Source: Podochytrium sp. JEL0797
Lineage: Eukaryota > Chytridiomycota > Chytridiomycetes > Chytridiales > Chytriomycetaceae
Direction: 5' to 3'
Length of the DNA stretch: 40,472 nt
Assembly (NCBI GenBank): GCA_027596195.1
Contig: JADGJG010000120.1
Location: forward strand, 1 to 40,472
Positions 1-11,380 of this stretch are shown here, in pieces. Each line of letters opens with the position of its first letter. Positions within the stretch are counted from its first letter, which is position 1. The notes beneath the pieces are model-generated. The model was not told the DNA's origin. It did no database searches and saw nothing but the letters and a program-made list of their open reading frames with translations. Position numbers and translations under genes: made by a program.

Positions 1-1573
1 ATGCCAACGCCAACGGAAGATGAGTCATCTCTTTTTTTCTCAAAGATTTGCATATCTGACAATTCCGAAACGCGCTTCTTCTTCAAAAAATACAGTAGAA
101 GCTGCCTCAGATGAAGCCGTGTGTGGCCATGCTTGCTGGGAACAGGACGTATGTATCAAACTTGTTTTGGGTTTTGTGCCTTGACCTGACAAGTATATAT
201 TAGTCAGTTGGTGACAAGTTTTACAAACGCACAAAAAAAATAACATCATCTAATACACACCAGTACAGCCATCTGTTTTTGGTGAAAGGCTCGAGCGGCG
301 GCAGGATGCAGCATGACAGCAGTCGGTGTTTATATTTCCAACATATTTTGGAGAGATCCTTATGTACAAGGGTGGAACCCTTGTTTATTTGGTTCCTGGA
401 GGAGAGTGTGCCTTGAGACAGGAGGACATGTGTTTGATTTGGACAAAGAATATTTCTGCTGGTTGCCAGGTGCTTTGTCTTGAGAGTTCTGCTTTTTTTG
501 TTTGCATGTGACCAAGAATTGTCAGCGACAACAAACACGTATGGAAACAAAATTAAAGCATAAGCGTGATGTGTTAATAATGTGTGTGTAGCGTGCACTA
601 TGTGTGTGAGGGGAGGGAAGGAAGGCGGATCAATATTGGATGTCAAAAATGAAAGCAGCAAGGAAGGAGGAGGAGATGCGTGGACGTGCCGGATATGAAC
701 ACTTACAGTACGGTGGTGGCGAGAGTTTGAGGGAGGCGTAGAGCAAAGGGGGACGCGTCGGGTGAGAAAACTGGGCTGACAGTCAGCCAGCGCGCCAACG
801 AGAGTCCTTGTGGTTCAACAGTAACCAGTAGATACAGCCACGAGAGTTACACCATGAAGAGAGTGAGTCGGTGCAGGATGGTGAGATGGGTGAAGGAGGC
901 GAGACGCGGTTGTGTTTTCGAGATCTTTTTTTGCGGCCAAAATATTTTTGTGACGTGTGGATGGCATGGAAGGATCGGACTTTGAATATCGGGCTTTGAA
1001 CATTCTGACCGTATTCTGATACGAGGAGGTATTGCGAGGGTTCGTGTGGTTTCGTGCGAACGCACTGTCTCCATCACCTTATATCTCGGGCATGATTTCA
1101 TTGAACGAGCGCAAATATTTCGAATGCCTGATCCGCTACATTTCAAGGGTTTCAGTGCTGGAAACATGGGAACTGGAGTCGCCGCAGCATTGTTTTTTGC
1201 TATCATAACAAATCGACGGACGCCGGATAATAGCAAAAAGAGAACATACACGCAACCACATTCGAAACATCGCGGAATGAATTGCTGCGGAACGCGCCAG
1301 ATGTTTTTTTTGGACTCGATATTCTTTTGAACTGCGGCCCGGGGGTCTTGGCCGCTCGCGGCTCACCAAACCAGATTTGGAGCGCGTCCATGGTCCTCGA
1401 ATCAGTGAAATTCGAGACAATCATATCGTAGTCCCCATTATGCGGCTCTCGGTGTGAAAAAAATTGAGATTTTTTTCTCGCGCGCCCAACCGTCGCTGAA
1501 GGCGGCTCAAAAATACTGACAAAAAACGCGTAAAAACAGCGAGAATTATTTAGACCTTCCATTCATCAAAATT
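1..1573. other. Gene-poor stretch downstream of VPS33
   Basis: No reading frame here resembles a known protein and none can be joined into a convincing spliced gene. The stretch holds one copy of a dispersed repeat (separate entry, 391-680) and a near-palindrome at 771-790 centred on CTGACAGTCAG. The VPS33 stop codon lies just beyond its right edge, so some of it is probably VPS33 3' untranslated sequence. I see no tRNA-like box pair. Confidence 0.5.
391..680 (+). repeat. Dispersed repeat, copy 1
   Basis: This segment is clearly related, in the same orientation, to 25402-25735. Shared blocks occur in the same order: TTCCTGGAGGA, a CAGGAGGACA block, CTTGTCTTGAGAGT-like sequence, a GAATTGTCAGCG block, a GTGTGTGAGGGG-like tract, TCAATATTGGA and an AAGGAGGAGGAG tail. 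Neither copy has a consistent open frame, terminal repeats or flanking duplications that I can see. It could be a degenerate transposon fragment, a noncoding RNA family or a duplicated regulatory block. Confidence 0.7.
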
Positions 1574-4312
1574 TTAATTCATATCCATCGGCCTTCTTTC
1601 GGCCACAACTTCCACCAGGGACTCAATCAAGCGGGTTCCCGTAATCATGGATGTGGTCATGGTCACAAACTGTCGCGCTCCTATAGTTTTTGTGTGAGGA
1701 AGAAGGAAGGGAGGTCACAAGGGGGGTTCAAAAATCACCTTTCCCACGCGACAAGAACCGCAACGACGAAATCTCAGTCGACGTACATCCGCCCAAATAC
1801 AGCACCAGAGTAGTCTTTTTTTCCTTCTCGTTGCCTGCAAAAAAAAATCGCCCACCCATCAGTTTCGCACCCCGCAACCCCAAACCAGAAGAAAAAAAAC
1901 ACAAACTTACGCAACACAAAATTCGGATCCGGCAACACCTGATCAATCTCAAAACTCGGCCCCCCAGGCACAACCTTCAACACCTCCTCCAACCCTTCCC
2001 AACTCACCTTCCGCTCCTTCACACCCTTCCCCCTCCCCGGCGACGCACTCCCACCATTCAACTGCTCCCCACTCAAAGTCAACCCCCTCGCCGCAACCCC
2101 CGCCCACCCCCCCCTACTCCCCCCCACCGAAACCTTCGCCCCCAACCCTGCCACCACAGGCGCAAACCGTCCACACCCCGTCGCAGCCTCCACAAGCCGC
2201 ACACTCACGGGCGCATACCCCGAATGCACGTACGCCACATCCGCCGGGTTCTGGTCATCAATGTCGTCGACAATCACGGCGAGGGGTTTGCGGAGGTTCG
2301 CGTAGGTCGGTTTGGAGGCGGCTACGGAGGCGGCGGTGGTGGAGGTTGTGATGGTGGTTGAGAGGGGGGTTTCGAAGGCGGAGGAGTGGAGGGAGGAGGA
2401 GAGGAGGGAGGCGGATTCGAGGTTTTGGAGGGTGAGGAGGTGTTCGATTCCGTAGGTCTGTTTTTGTTTTAGGTACATGTGCGTGTGAGTTTATGATTTC
2501 GGAAAGAGTGGGGAAGGGAGAAACCCGCTGTCACCTGCACAAACTCGCGCTTCAAGTAATCATACGTCTTGGCCTTGATGCCTCCACACACGACCGAATA
2601 CAGCGCCATGATTCGCAACGTGTTCAACAGGGGCGCCTGCTTGTCAATCATTTCCTCAATGTAGTCGAGTTGACTGTTTTGCTGGTTTCCTGAAAGAATG
2701 TTTTGTTGGAGTTCAAGGAATCGGTTAAAGTCGGGGTCTTGTGTTTTTTTGGTGATTTCCTCAGAGATGTTGGTGTCTGGGTAGGTGTGCGTTTGGGGTG
2801 AGTCTTGCGGGGTAAGAGGAAAGAAGAGGAGCAACTCACGCAGTTTCAAATACGCCTTCTCTCCCTCTAAACCACCGAGCTTTCCAATAAAATCTTTGAT
2901 TTCTGAAATCGTTTTCGCATCATGGCGGCGCTGGATAAACGAGCGGGACAAACATCAATAAACCGACGAGAAAGCTCCCTCCCACCAACACGAAAAAAAC
3001 GCTCACATCAATGTCTTCTTGAATCCTCCGCGCATTCGCAGCCAACACGCCCCCAACTACCGCAAAATTCAAGTCTCGAAGTTGCACAAACAACTTGTCG
3101 GTTGCGGGGTTCAAGGACACTTTTTTGGTTTTGATGGGCGCGTTCGGTTGGGAAGGCAGTTTGTGAGGAGACGTGGCCGAACTCGCGGATTGTTGGGCTT
3201 GCGGTGCAGTGATATATGCTTCGTTGACTTGAATAAAGGCTGAATGATGGCGAGGAATCGGGTCAGTATTCGAGCCGGGAAGGTGTCAAGTCGTGCATAT
3301 TGAATCTCGCATCTTCGACCCAAGCGCACAGATCAAAAGAGAGACTCAACTCGTCTGGATCCCAAACACTTCATCCACAAGGCCTTCATACGTCAACTCC
3401 ATGCACAAGGGCGTCACGAGATCCACGGTGCGGTCGAGAATCACAATCGAATCGAAATCCATTTTGGCCGGAAACACGTCAAAGGGGGATGCTTTGGCGG
3501 GAGCCAGACTGGAACCCGAAGAGTCTTCGCCGGTAGTCGTGTCGAGTTCTCTGCGCATACGCAGCAGGAGGTTCGCGAGGGACTCGGCGTTTGTGCCTTT
3601 TCCAATGATTTTGGGAATGATGCCGTGTAGTGCTTGGAACTTCATGAGGGCTTTGGCGATGGTGTAGAGACAGGAGGGGTCCTTGTGCTGGCATGGTATG
3701 TAGGGTTTAGTTGCAGGGATTGAACAACAAGTGGTCTCACGAGAAACAGGTCGGCAAAGGCCGGTGCGCCCAGCTCAAGCGACAGCACGTCGTCATCGAG
3801 GGGCAACAAATCCAGGGGCAGCTCGTCGATGCGCACGCGGGCGGCCAGGCCGGCGTCGGCAAACACGCGCTCGCAGACGAGCGAGCGGCGCGGCACAAAA
3901 AGGAGCGCGGCGGGGGGGGCGTCGGGGCTGGAGAGATTAGTGAGTAGCGATTCGAGTAGTAGTGGGTAGTGAGTAGTAGTAAGAAGAGAAGGCGAGTAGT
4001 GGAACAAGAAAAGAAAACAAACAAACAAACAACTCACGCACTCTGCAGCCACCGCGCCACGCGCTGTGCGCCCTGCAACGTCGCGCGCAGCACAACGACA
4101 AGGCGCGCACCAGGCGCAACCTGCGCCACGTCGCCAAGCGCAACAATGCGCTCGACGCCTGCGCCTCGCAGCGCGGCGGGCTCAACGCCGAGAGACAAGG
4201 CACCGCTGAGCGACGCGTCAACAGCGAGTGTCGCCTTTGAAGACAGAGAAACGCCGTGAGAAGAGAGCGCAGAGAGCACAGAAGAGGACACGTGTTGGCG
4301 CAGGGCGTCCAT
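1574..4312 (-). CDS. VPS33: VPS33, Sec1/Munc18-family HOPS/CORVET subunit
   Basis: Vps33 is the SM-protein subunit of the HOPS and CORVET tethers and templates SNARE assembly for fusion at late endosomes and vacuoles. The gene has nine exons: 4312-4038, 3927-3741, 3687-3351, 3239-3007, 2930-2840, 2776-2535, 2457-1911, 1834-1739, 1680-1574. Together they encode 704 residues, somewhat longer than human VPS33A. Seen: LLFVPRRSLVCER near residue 100, SIVILDRTVDLVTPLCMELT and YEGLVDEVFGIQ (Sec1 core), RRHDAKTISEIKDFIG, TYGIEHLLTLQNLE, NPADVAYVHSGYAPVSVRL and a final LYLGGCTSTEISSLRFLSR, each matching VPS33A in order. A Ser/Thr-rich insert and a Gly-rich insert lie in the 2457-1911 exon. The donor at 3350 is GTTGAG, weaker than the others. 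The kinase gene ends 109 bp upstream on the same strand. Confidence 0.95.
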
Positions 4313-4421
4313 TGACTTGAAGTTTTTTTGTTATTTGCAATTGATGCATTCCTTATTACAAAAAAAGAATTATGTGCGAATAAATGTTTACTGTCTTCAC
4401 TTTAAAATCAAACAGTCCAAC

Positions 4422-7203
4422 TCATTTCCTCTTCTTGGGCGCAACAAGTGGTGCCAAGATGCTCAATGGCGGCGCAGTTTTCAAGAATTGATGCTGTAAA
4501 GAGGGAAGAGGAACGGGGGTGAGTGGTTGGACGGGAGACACCAAAAGAAAGCACCCAAACCTGAATCAGCTCGTCGCTGGACGCCCGCTTCGACACATCC
4601 ACTTCGAGACATCTTCCGAGGAAATTCTTGAACAAGGAGCTCAGCTTCTCTGGGTTCTTGAGCGTCGGGGTGCCGTTGGTTGCAATGAGGTACAGGGCCT
4701 TCAGCGGGTCTTCGTCGAGGTAGGGGGGCTCTCCCTCAATGCACTCAATCGCCATGATGCCCAGAGACCAAACGTCGACTTTGGATCCGTATTCCTTCTG
4801 CTTCACAACCTCAGGGGCCATCCAATACGGCGTTCCGACTTTGTGTGGAATTTTAGTTGAAACAAAACAGAAAGAAAACGCAATCCGCTTACCCATTGTT
4901 GCACGCTTTCCACGGTCAGCAGTCAATCGAGCGCAGTATCCGAAATCGGCTGTAAATGGCAATGTTAGACGCCATGTCAACCCCACTAAAGGGAAAACCC
5001 ACTCACTGATTTTCACTTGTCCAGTGGATCCCAGCAACACGTTGTCACTCTTGATGTCGCGGTGGATAATGTTACGCTCGTGCAAGTGCTGCAAACCCTT
5101 GGCAGTCTGAAACAATAAAAGAATGAGATCACTTCGGAAAACAAAACAAATATTGGCATCACCTCATTACAAATAACAGCAATCTGAGGCTCCGTGATAG
5201 TGTTGTTGTCAATAATGTTCGTCAAAGTCCCGCCCTCCATCAGTTCCAACACCAACCAAAGGTCCTCTTTGACGAGGAACGAATCGAGATAGTTGACGAT
5301 ATTCGGGTGGCTCGAGTCGCGCATGATCATGATTTCATTGACCAGCAGTTCCTTTCTCGGTTGCTTCTTCAAGTCCATTTGCTTGATGGCCACTGTGGCC
5401 GGGCTGTTGGGGTTCGCGTTGCTGGTCGGTCGCGCCAAGTACACTTTTCCGGAAGCGCCCTCTCCAATCATCTTGATCTTCTGGTACATAAGAGTGGGAT
5501 CGCTCTTGGTGACAATGGAACCTGGGAGGGGTGGAGCATTGAGGTTAATTTGAAGTCACAAAAAAAGGGAACCAGGTACGTACGCAGCTTGTCCATGATC
5601 TGACCCTCCGACAAAGTCGACAATCTAACATCCTTGTCCTTCTTCTTCTTGGTCGTCAACAACGTAACAGCCGAAGGCGGCTCCGGATCCTTCATATCAT
5701 ACTGTTTGGCAGGCGCAGCCTCCACCTTCTCGCGATCCTTCGCCTCCTTCTCCAACCGAGCACGCTCACGCTCACGTTCCTTCTCGCGTTCCGCGCGAAG
5801 TCTCTCGCGCTCCTTTTCACGCTCACGCTCCCTTTCCCGCTCCCTCTCCCTCTGCACCTCCTTCTCCCGCGCACGCTCACGCTCAAATTCAATATCACGT
5901 TGAGACGCTTCCTCCCGTCTCCGCAGCTCCTTCTCCCTCTCAGAAATATCGCCTCGCGAGGAAACGAGCTCAGGCGTCACACTCGCCCCAGCAGCAGGAC
6001 GACTACTAATACGCGGACTCGCCGATGCATCGTACTCACGGACCGGTCTCTCCGACCGGTCCAAATCATCCCCTGAACGACCGACACGCGATTGCTGCGT
6101 GTTGGAACGTTCCGGAATAGGTCCACGTTCCGAACGACCCGAAACAGAGCTGCCGCCGACAGAAGGTCTACGGCCCGAAGGAGCAGCCGGGAGGGGCACT
6201 CGTTCGCCTCTTGGTGGAATCTGGCGCCGTTCTCTCTCATCCGGGAATTGCGGACTCCCCCCGGTCCCACGTTCGGGTCGCACATCGCCGGGCATTCGCT
6301 GTTTTCCAGGAATCGGGGGCCGTTGATCACGGTCGTTGCTGCTACTCATTCCACCCATACTCATGTTCTCCATGCTCCCAGACAAGCTGCTGCTTCCGGT
6401 GGAATAGAGCGCGTCTTGCTGCCCTTGCTTCAAGTTTTCGGTATAAAACTCGAGCACGTCGAGCACGGCTTGCGGGTTTTTGGTGATTTCGTCTTTGGAG
6501 AGGGTCGAGGATTCGAGGAGACTGCGCCAGTCTTGTGGAAGGCCCTGCGGGGGTTTGTGGTTTGTCATTTTTCCCGAAATTGAAAAAGGTCATTACGCGC
6601 GCGCGCGCGTCATCCACTTACAGTGAAAGCGCCGCTGTTGAGGTCAAATCCAACATGAACCTGATGCACAAAGTTGGTGGGATTCCCAATACCCATCAGA
6701 GGCGACCGCTGCGAGAGGGGAGAGGGGGAGACGGGGGGCAACTTTCAATCACATGACCAATTCAACAAGGGTGCGCCCCAAACCTGATAGATTTCGTCCA
6801 TCCAGCTGTACAGCTCTTCATCGGACCGACACGAGATGAAGAACGATTTGTCCTTTGTCACAACTTCGAAGCAGTACGGTTTGTGGTCGGTTCTTTGGAC
6901 GGATTCAACTTCTTTGAGGAAAATAAGAGCCAGCGCTTGATACGTATTCTGGGAAACCAAGCAGCATCAACATGTTAGCAAGGAAAATGGCGTTTGGAAA
7001 AGAGAAAGGGGATCATGTCGAGGTGCGAAAGGCAGCGTATCAAAGTGCGATATCAGATAATCACGGGACGAACAGGTTACCTCATTGCGGTGGAAGGTGA
7101 GCGTCTGCTCTCGCAATAGCAGCCATCGCTTTGACCAGATAAATGATCTCAGGCCGTCTTCTTTGACGGCGCAAAAGCCTCGCTTGACGACGTAAGAGCT
7201 CAT
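4422..7203 (-). CDS. CLA4: p21-activated kinase with PH domain (Cla4 type)
   Basis: This is a STE20-family Ser/Thr kinase activated by Cdc42/Rac, acting in polarity, septins and cytokinesis. Nine exons (7203-7081, 6948-6784, 6708-6622, 6544-5584, 5521-5163, 5106-5007, 4949-4893, 4838-4561, 4493-4422) give 733 residues. Order: PH domain (residues 1-96, [19 protein letters not shown] to YSWMDEIYQ); CRIB/PBD (about 101-125, [17 protein letters not shown]); a disordered linker with an extreme Arg/Glu tract; kinase from about 461. Catalytic features seen are the Gly loop [13 protein letters not shown] lysine, HRDIKSDN with Asp582, DFGYCAR with Asp600 and [16 protein letters not shown] plus CRIB plus kinase is the Cla4/Skm1 arrangement, not Ste20, which lacks the PH. 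The final exon encodes only 23 residues and reads [16 protein letters not shown], as in PAK C-termini. An alternative in-frame Met at 6568 lies inside an intron and is rejected because it would lose PH and CRIB. Confidence 0.95.
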
Positions 7204-8187
7204 TGAAGTTTGAATCGAATCGGAAGGCGTGAACGAGGGTAGTAAGTTATCCGATGCGTTGGTGAGTTTGTTTGGAGATGGTTTCCGTGGTTGAATCGAG
7301 GGTGGAGGGTCGAGAAGGCCGCGAAATGATTTTTTTTCCCGACTCCCCCCGGGCCCCTTTGTTGAAGAATGCGGACAAAAGGAGAGAAAAAATAGGTCGC
7401 TTCAAGGCGTTCAATCGCATGAGCCCAAGAATCCAAATGTACCTGGGAGCATTCACAACCCTTCTTCTCCACCAAAATAAATGAAAAGTTATGAATTTGC
7501 GCGCCCACTCATTTCACAATTCAGACGCTAGTCATGCGCTCTTAATTGTAGAGCTCCGCGTCGGACCTCCATTTCCCGCCCCGTCTCCATTCGACGCTGC
7601 GCCGTGTCGAGCTTGTTCTCCCTTCCATTCGAGACAAAAAAAGTTTATCTTTTCGGGCCCGAAGCAAGAACCCGCCAGGACCATCCGCAAGGCCCTGCAT
7701 ATTGATTAGGTTGGTGCTTTCTCTTGTGCATCTTGACATTTCCGAGCAGCGAAGCGTGAGATCGCAGCGAGAGCGACTTTGCGCCAGTATCGTTGACCTT
7801 CCCTCCAAATGTTGTATTTCGCGGGCTTGGAGTGGCTGCGGCCTCTGCATTGGAGTCAATGATGGGATGGGCTGTACATCGTTTGCTGTCTGTGAAATGG
7901 GGGCAGAGGGGCTGCACGAAGGGATCCAGGCGTGACGGTATCCAAACCAAAGTCTGCTGTTTTCCGGTGGTCTGGCCCGTCTCCGATGGGCACAGGGTAC
8001 AAACTATCAGTATCGCATTTCATGAGTTGGTCTGCTGTGTTTGGGGACGGTCGGGGGCGGCGCCGTGTGGGATCTCGTACTGTTTCTGTGCAAGTGTCAC
8101 TCAACTCTGTTTCCCCAACGACAGCATCGAAATTGAAATTCTGTCCACCTTTCTGTTCATTCTCCTACATTATATTCGAATTCAAGC
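7204..8187. other. Divergent intergenic region, kinase / PP6
   Basis: Nearly 1 kb lies between the start codons of the PAK gene (leftward) and the PP6 gene (rightward). Frames of about 100 codons occur on both strands but none resembles a protein family or has a usable splice partner. It presumably holds both promoters and 5' leaders. Nothing else recognised. Confidence 0.5.
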
Positions 8188-9647
8188 ATGCCTGGCGGTA
8201 AAGACACCTTGTTAGGGATTGCAAAGCGGTCTGGAGTCAATCAAGCGTTTCTCATTCCCTCTTTTGAAAGGACCCGATGAATGGCTTGCACATGTCAAAG
8301 AATGCAAATACCTGGACGAACCTGATATTAAGAAGCTGTGCGAAATGGTGTGTGTTGGATTTCTTGTTTTGGAGCTTTTCAAAATCAAATTGCGCGCATA
8401 TTCAACCCCCCCTTCGTTAAGGTCAAGGAGCTTCTTATCGAAGAATCAAATATTCAACCCGTCGGAGCCCCAGTTATCGTTTGTGGTGATATACACGGTC
8501 AGTTCTATGATTTGATGGAGCTGTTTCGAGTCGGAGGGGAGGTGCCGCACTTCAGTTACATTTTCATGGTTCGTGGCGTTTCTATTCGATCTCTTCTGAA
8601 TCTTGAGTCAAAGAACTAATGGCGTGGGTTTAGGGCGATTTTGTGGATCGCGGGTATTACAGTCTCGAAACGTTCACATTATTGCTGGCACTGAAAGCAA
8701 GGTAAGCACAACTCTTTTGTTTGAGTTGGTGGAATGGTTCGGTATCCGTGTTGCTCACTCAATACATTAGATATCCCGACAAAATTACATTGCTTCGCGG
8801 AAACCACGAAAGTCGGCAAATTACTCAAGTCTACGGATTTTACGGTTCGTGTTTGGGACTTGTTGGAGCATGGGCTACTTCTCGATGCTCATTTTTTGTG
8901 TTTGCAGATGAGTGTCAAACGAAATACGGAAACGCGAACGTGTGGAAATATTGTTGCTCCGTGTTCGACTACCTGACGTTGGCTGCGGTTCGTGAAATTA
9001 CTGTGGTCAATCGCATCGCTGCGTTAAATCCTCGTTGCTTCATTTTAGATTATTGATGGTCGCATTTTGTGCGTACATGGTGGACTCTCGCCGGATGTGA
9101 GAACTCTGGATCAAATCCGAACTATTCAGAGATGCCAAGAAGTTCCTCACGACGGAGCATTCTGTGGTGAGCGTTTCACTTTGCTGGTCTGACTTTGAGG
9201 CGATTTCGGATACTGATTTTGGGGGGCGATGCAGATCTGATGTGGTCCGATCCCGACGATATCGAAACCTGGGCTGTGAGTCCGCGTGGTGCAGGATGGT
9301 TATTCGGCGCCAAAGTCACAACCGAGGTGGGTCTTGCTGCTCCGTTTCCTTGCTTGAACAAACTTTTAACCCTGAACTGCCACCAGTTCAACCACGTCAA
9401 CAACCTGACCTTGATTGCTCGCGCGCACCAGCTCGTCCAAGAAGGGTACAAATTCATGTTCCCGGACGAAAATCTCGTGACTGTGTGGTCCGCTCCCAAT
9501 TATTGCTACCGATGTGGGAACGTAGCGAGTATCATGAAGGTGGAGGAAGGGCTCGGGATTGACGAATCCAACTTCAAAATCTTCTCTGCGGTTCCGGATA
9601 ATGAGCGGATGGTGCCGAACAGAGCGCAAACACCGTATTTCTTGTGA
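8188..9647 (+). CDS. PPP6C: PP6/Sit4-type phosphatase catalytic subunit
   Basis: This is a metal-dependent Ser/Thr phosphatase of the PP2A-like group (PPP6C in animals, Sit4/Ppe1 in yeasts), acting in G1 progression, TOR signalling and ER-Golgi traffic. Nine exons (8188-8197, 8271-8347, 8422-8568, 8634-8701, 8771-8844, 8908-8987, 9049-9166, 9235-9326, 9387-9647) give 308 residues, close to the family's usual 305-311. All signature motifs are present: [55 protein letters not shown], and the C-terminal TPYFL whose last Leu is carboxymethylated in the family. [17 protein letters not shown] and [11 protein letters not shown] place it with PP6 rather than PP2A or PP4. The start codon sits in a 10-nt first exon. 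Eight introns in under 1.5 kb is dense even for this window. Confidence 0.96.
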
Positions 9648-9864
9648 TCGAACACGTAGAGATGGGAAAGGGGGGGGTGGTGTGGTTATATTTCTTGCGA
9701 TTCTCTTTCGGGGGGGTTTGAAACCGCATGGATAAAGTTGTGAAAAAGAGAGATACATTTTTTGGTTGGAGAATTCATGGGAATTCACGGGGTAGAGAAT
9801 TGAACGGCCCAACGGAGCCAATAATCGAGAATTCGCTACTTTTCAATGCGGGTTTAAGCCCCTT

Positions 9865-9875
9865 TTCAAATCACA
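9865..9875 (+). promoter_or_regulatory. Shared transporter-promoter motif TTCAAATCACA, gene A
   Basis: The 11-mer ends 45 bases before the start codon of transporter A. It lies inside a longer block also found before transporter C, running from CCTTTTCAAATCACA through AGGAGATTCATTCATCC to the sequence ATATCAAAAAATGG around the start. The same 11-mer occurs near the starts of B, C and D. It may be a transcription-factor site or simply a duplicated leader; function is inferred. Confidence 0.5.
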
Positions 9876-9920
9876 TTGAAAAAAAGAGGAGATTCATTCA
9901 TCCACCCCGAATATCAAAAA

Positions 9921-11380
9921 ATGGAGCAAGTGATGCTGGCCTCTCCCGAGATCCTTCCCCTCGAATCTGACAACGAATCACCTGCCGCCACACTTGATAT
10001 ACGTGACGAAACTAAAGCTCCGAGTTCCTCCTCTCCTTCGGAGGAGATTGCTTTCGAAAGCATGCTCGAGGAGTCTAAGACGAGTACGCCAGAGTTTCCT
10101 GATGGCGGTCTGGAGGCCTGGCTGGTTGTATTTGGGAGTTTCATTGCTCACTTTATTGTATGCGGCAAGTATTCCGGGACGCTTTCTTTTTCGCTTACCT
10201 ATCCCATTGTAGGAATTGTGTACTCTTTTGGAATCTACAACTCCTATTATCTTGATCATCTTGAAGGAAGTGCATTTGAAATCGCATTGATAGGGTCTTT
10301 TAGTTCTGCCATGATTGATTTGTTTGGTTTTCTGGCGGGAGTTCTGCTGAAACACCTTGGATCGAGACTGACAATATTTGTTGGCGCTGTCGTACTCAGT
10401 ACGGGGTTATTCTTAGCTTCGTTCACAACTTCGGTTCCGTTGTTGATTTTGACTCAAGGTTTGTCAGATTTTCCTCATATATGATTTTTGACGGTTTTCC
10501 ACCAGGCTTCATGTTTGGGGTTGGCGGCTCATTCATATACTTTCCCTGTGTCAGCCTTCCGTCTCAATACTTTGAAAAAAAGAGAGGTCTCGTTACTGGA
10601 ATCGCTGTGGCGGGGACTGGCTGCGGCGGTCTTGCTTTCACTGTCATCACCGAAGCAATGCTTTCTCATATCGGACTCGCTTGGACTCTTCGTGCTATTG
10701 CAGTTATATGCTTCGTCTCACTTGCACTCATCGCGCCATTGATGAAAACCCGACTCACGCTGTCCCCTTCTGCCGCCTCGGATAAGGGCAGCTTCACGTT
10801 TCTCAAGAACCCCCTCTTCTACTGCCTTCTTTTCGCTTGCTTCTTTGCCAACTGGCTCACATACATCCCGCTCGACTTTATCACCGTGTTTGCGCAGCAA
10901 AAAGTAAACGCGTCCCTTCACGACCAAAGCACCCTGTTGTCTGTTTTCAATGCGTGCAGCATCTTTGGGCGTGTAGGAATGGGGTTCATGAGTGATTTGT
11001 TTTTGGGACCGCTCAACTCGATCGTGCTGAGCAGTTGGATCACGGTGGCAAGTATTTTCTGGTGGTTGGGTGTTGAGACATACCCAAACTTGATTGCATT
11101 TGGAGCCGTGAATGGGTTCTTTGATGGAGCATTTTGGGGATTGTTTCCAGTGGTTGTGGCGGAGGTTTTTGGTGCCGATTCGAGCATGGGGGCCATGCTG
11201 GGTATTATTTACGCGCTTTGTGTCATTGCCGTGGCGAGTGCACCCATTGCTGGTTGGTTGGAGCAGAGTTATGGGCTCTTTACGATGATTTTGTATGCGG
11301 GTGGTGTGAGTTTGTTGGCGGCTGGGTGTGGGACGGCGGCGAGATTGCTCGTGTCCTGCAATTTGTGGAAGAAAATGTGA
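9921..11380 (+). CDS. MCT-like MFS transporter, paralogue A
   Basis: Membrane permease of the major facilitator superfamily, monocarboxylate-porter family (fungal Mch group). Substrate cannot be read from sequence; fungal relatives include riboflavin (Mch5) and orphan carriers. Exons 9921-10164, 10213-10458 and 10506-11380 give 454 residues. An acidic N-terminus precedes FPDGGLEAWLVVFGSF, the family's TM1 signature, followed by about 12 hydrophobic segments split by a loop near residue 250. The start is set by the conserved MEQVM/MEHLV opening shared with B and C. Intron 1 is GC-AG; it is 48 nt, in frame and free of stops, so unspliced mRNA would add 16 residues. First of a four-gene array. 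Confidence 0.9.
10165..10212 (+). other. GC-AG intron, 48 nt, in frame (transporter A)
   Basis: The donor is G|GCAAGT and the acceptor is ATTGTAG|GA. Removing it joins codons exactly as in paralogues B, C and D, whose intron sits at the same place (after the first base of the same Gly codon). The donor otherwise matches the strong GCAAGT consensus known for GC-AG introns. Its length is a multiple of three and it contains no stop, so both spliced and retained forms can be translated. Confidence 0.75.

Noticed and set aside
221..661. A 146-codon frame on the - strand across repeat copy 1
   Set aside because: Its partial likeness to frames at 25217-25743 follows from DNA-level repeat similarity and switches frame between copies, so it is not a conserved protein.
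771..790. Near-palindrome CTGGGCTGACAGTCAGCCAG
   Set aside because: A single short palindrome with a one-base centre and no nearby gene start; not enough to claim a site.
1690..2361. A 223-codon + strand frame rich in Pro and Arg
   Set aside because: It is the antisense shadow of the GC-rich 3' exons of VPS33.
5634..5903. A + strand frame rich in Ser/Arg resembling an SR protein
   Set aside because: Antisense of the Arg/Glu tract of the PAK linker; the repeat composition alone creates it.
6598..6610. GC dinucleotide run of Z-DNA type
   Set aside because: Short, inside intron 3 of the PAK gene, and without further support for a function.
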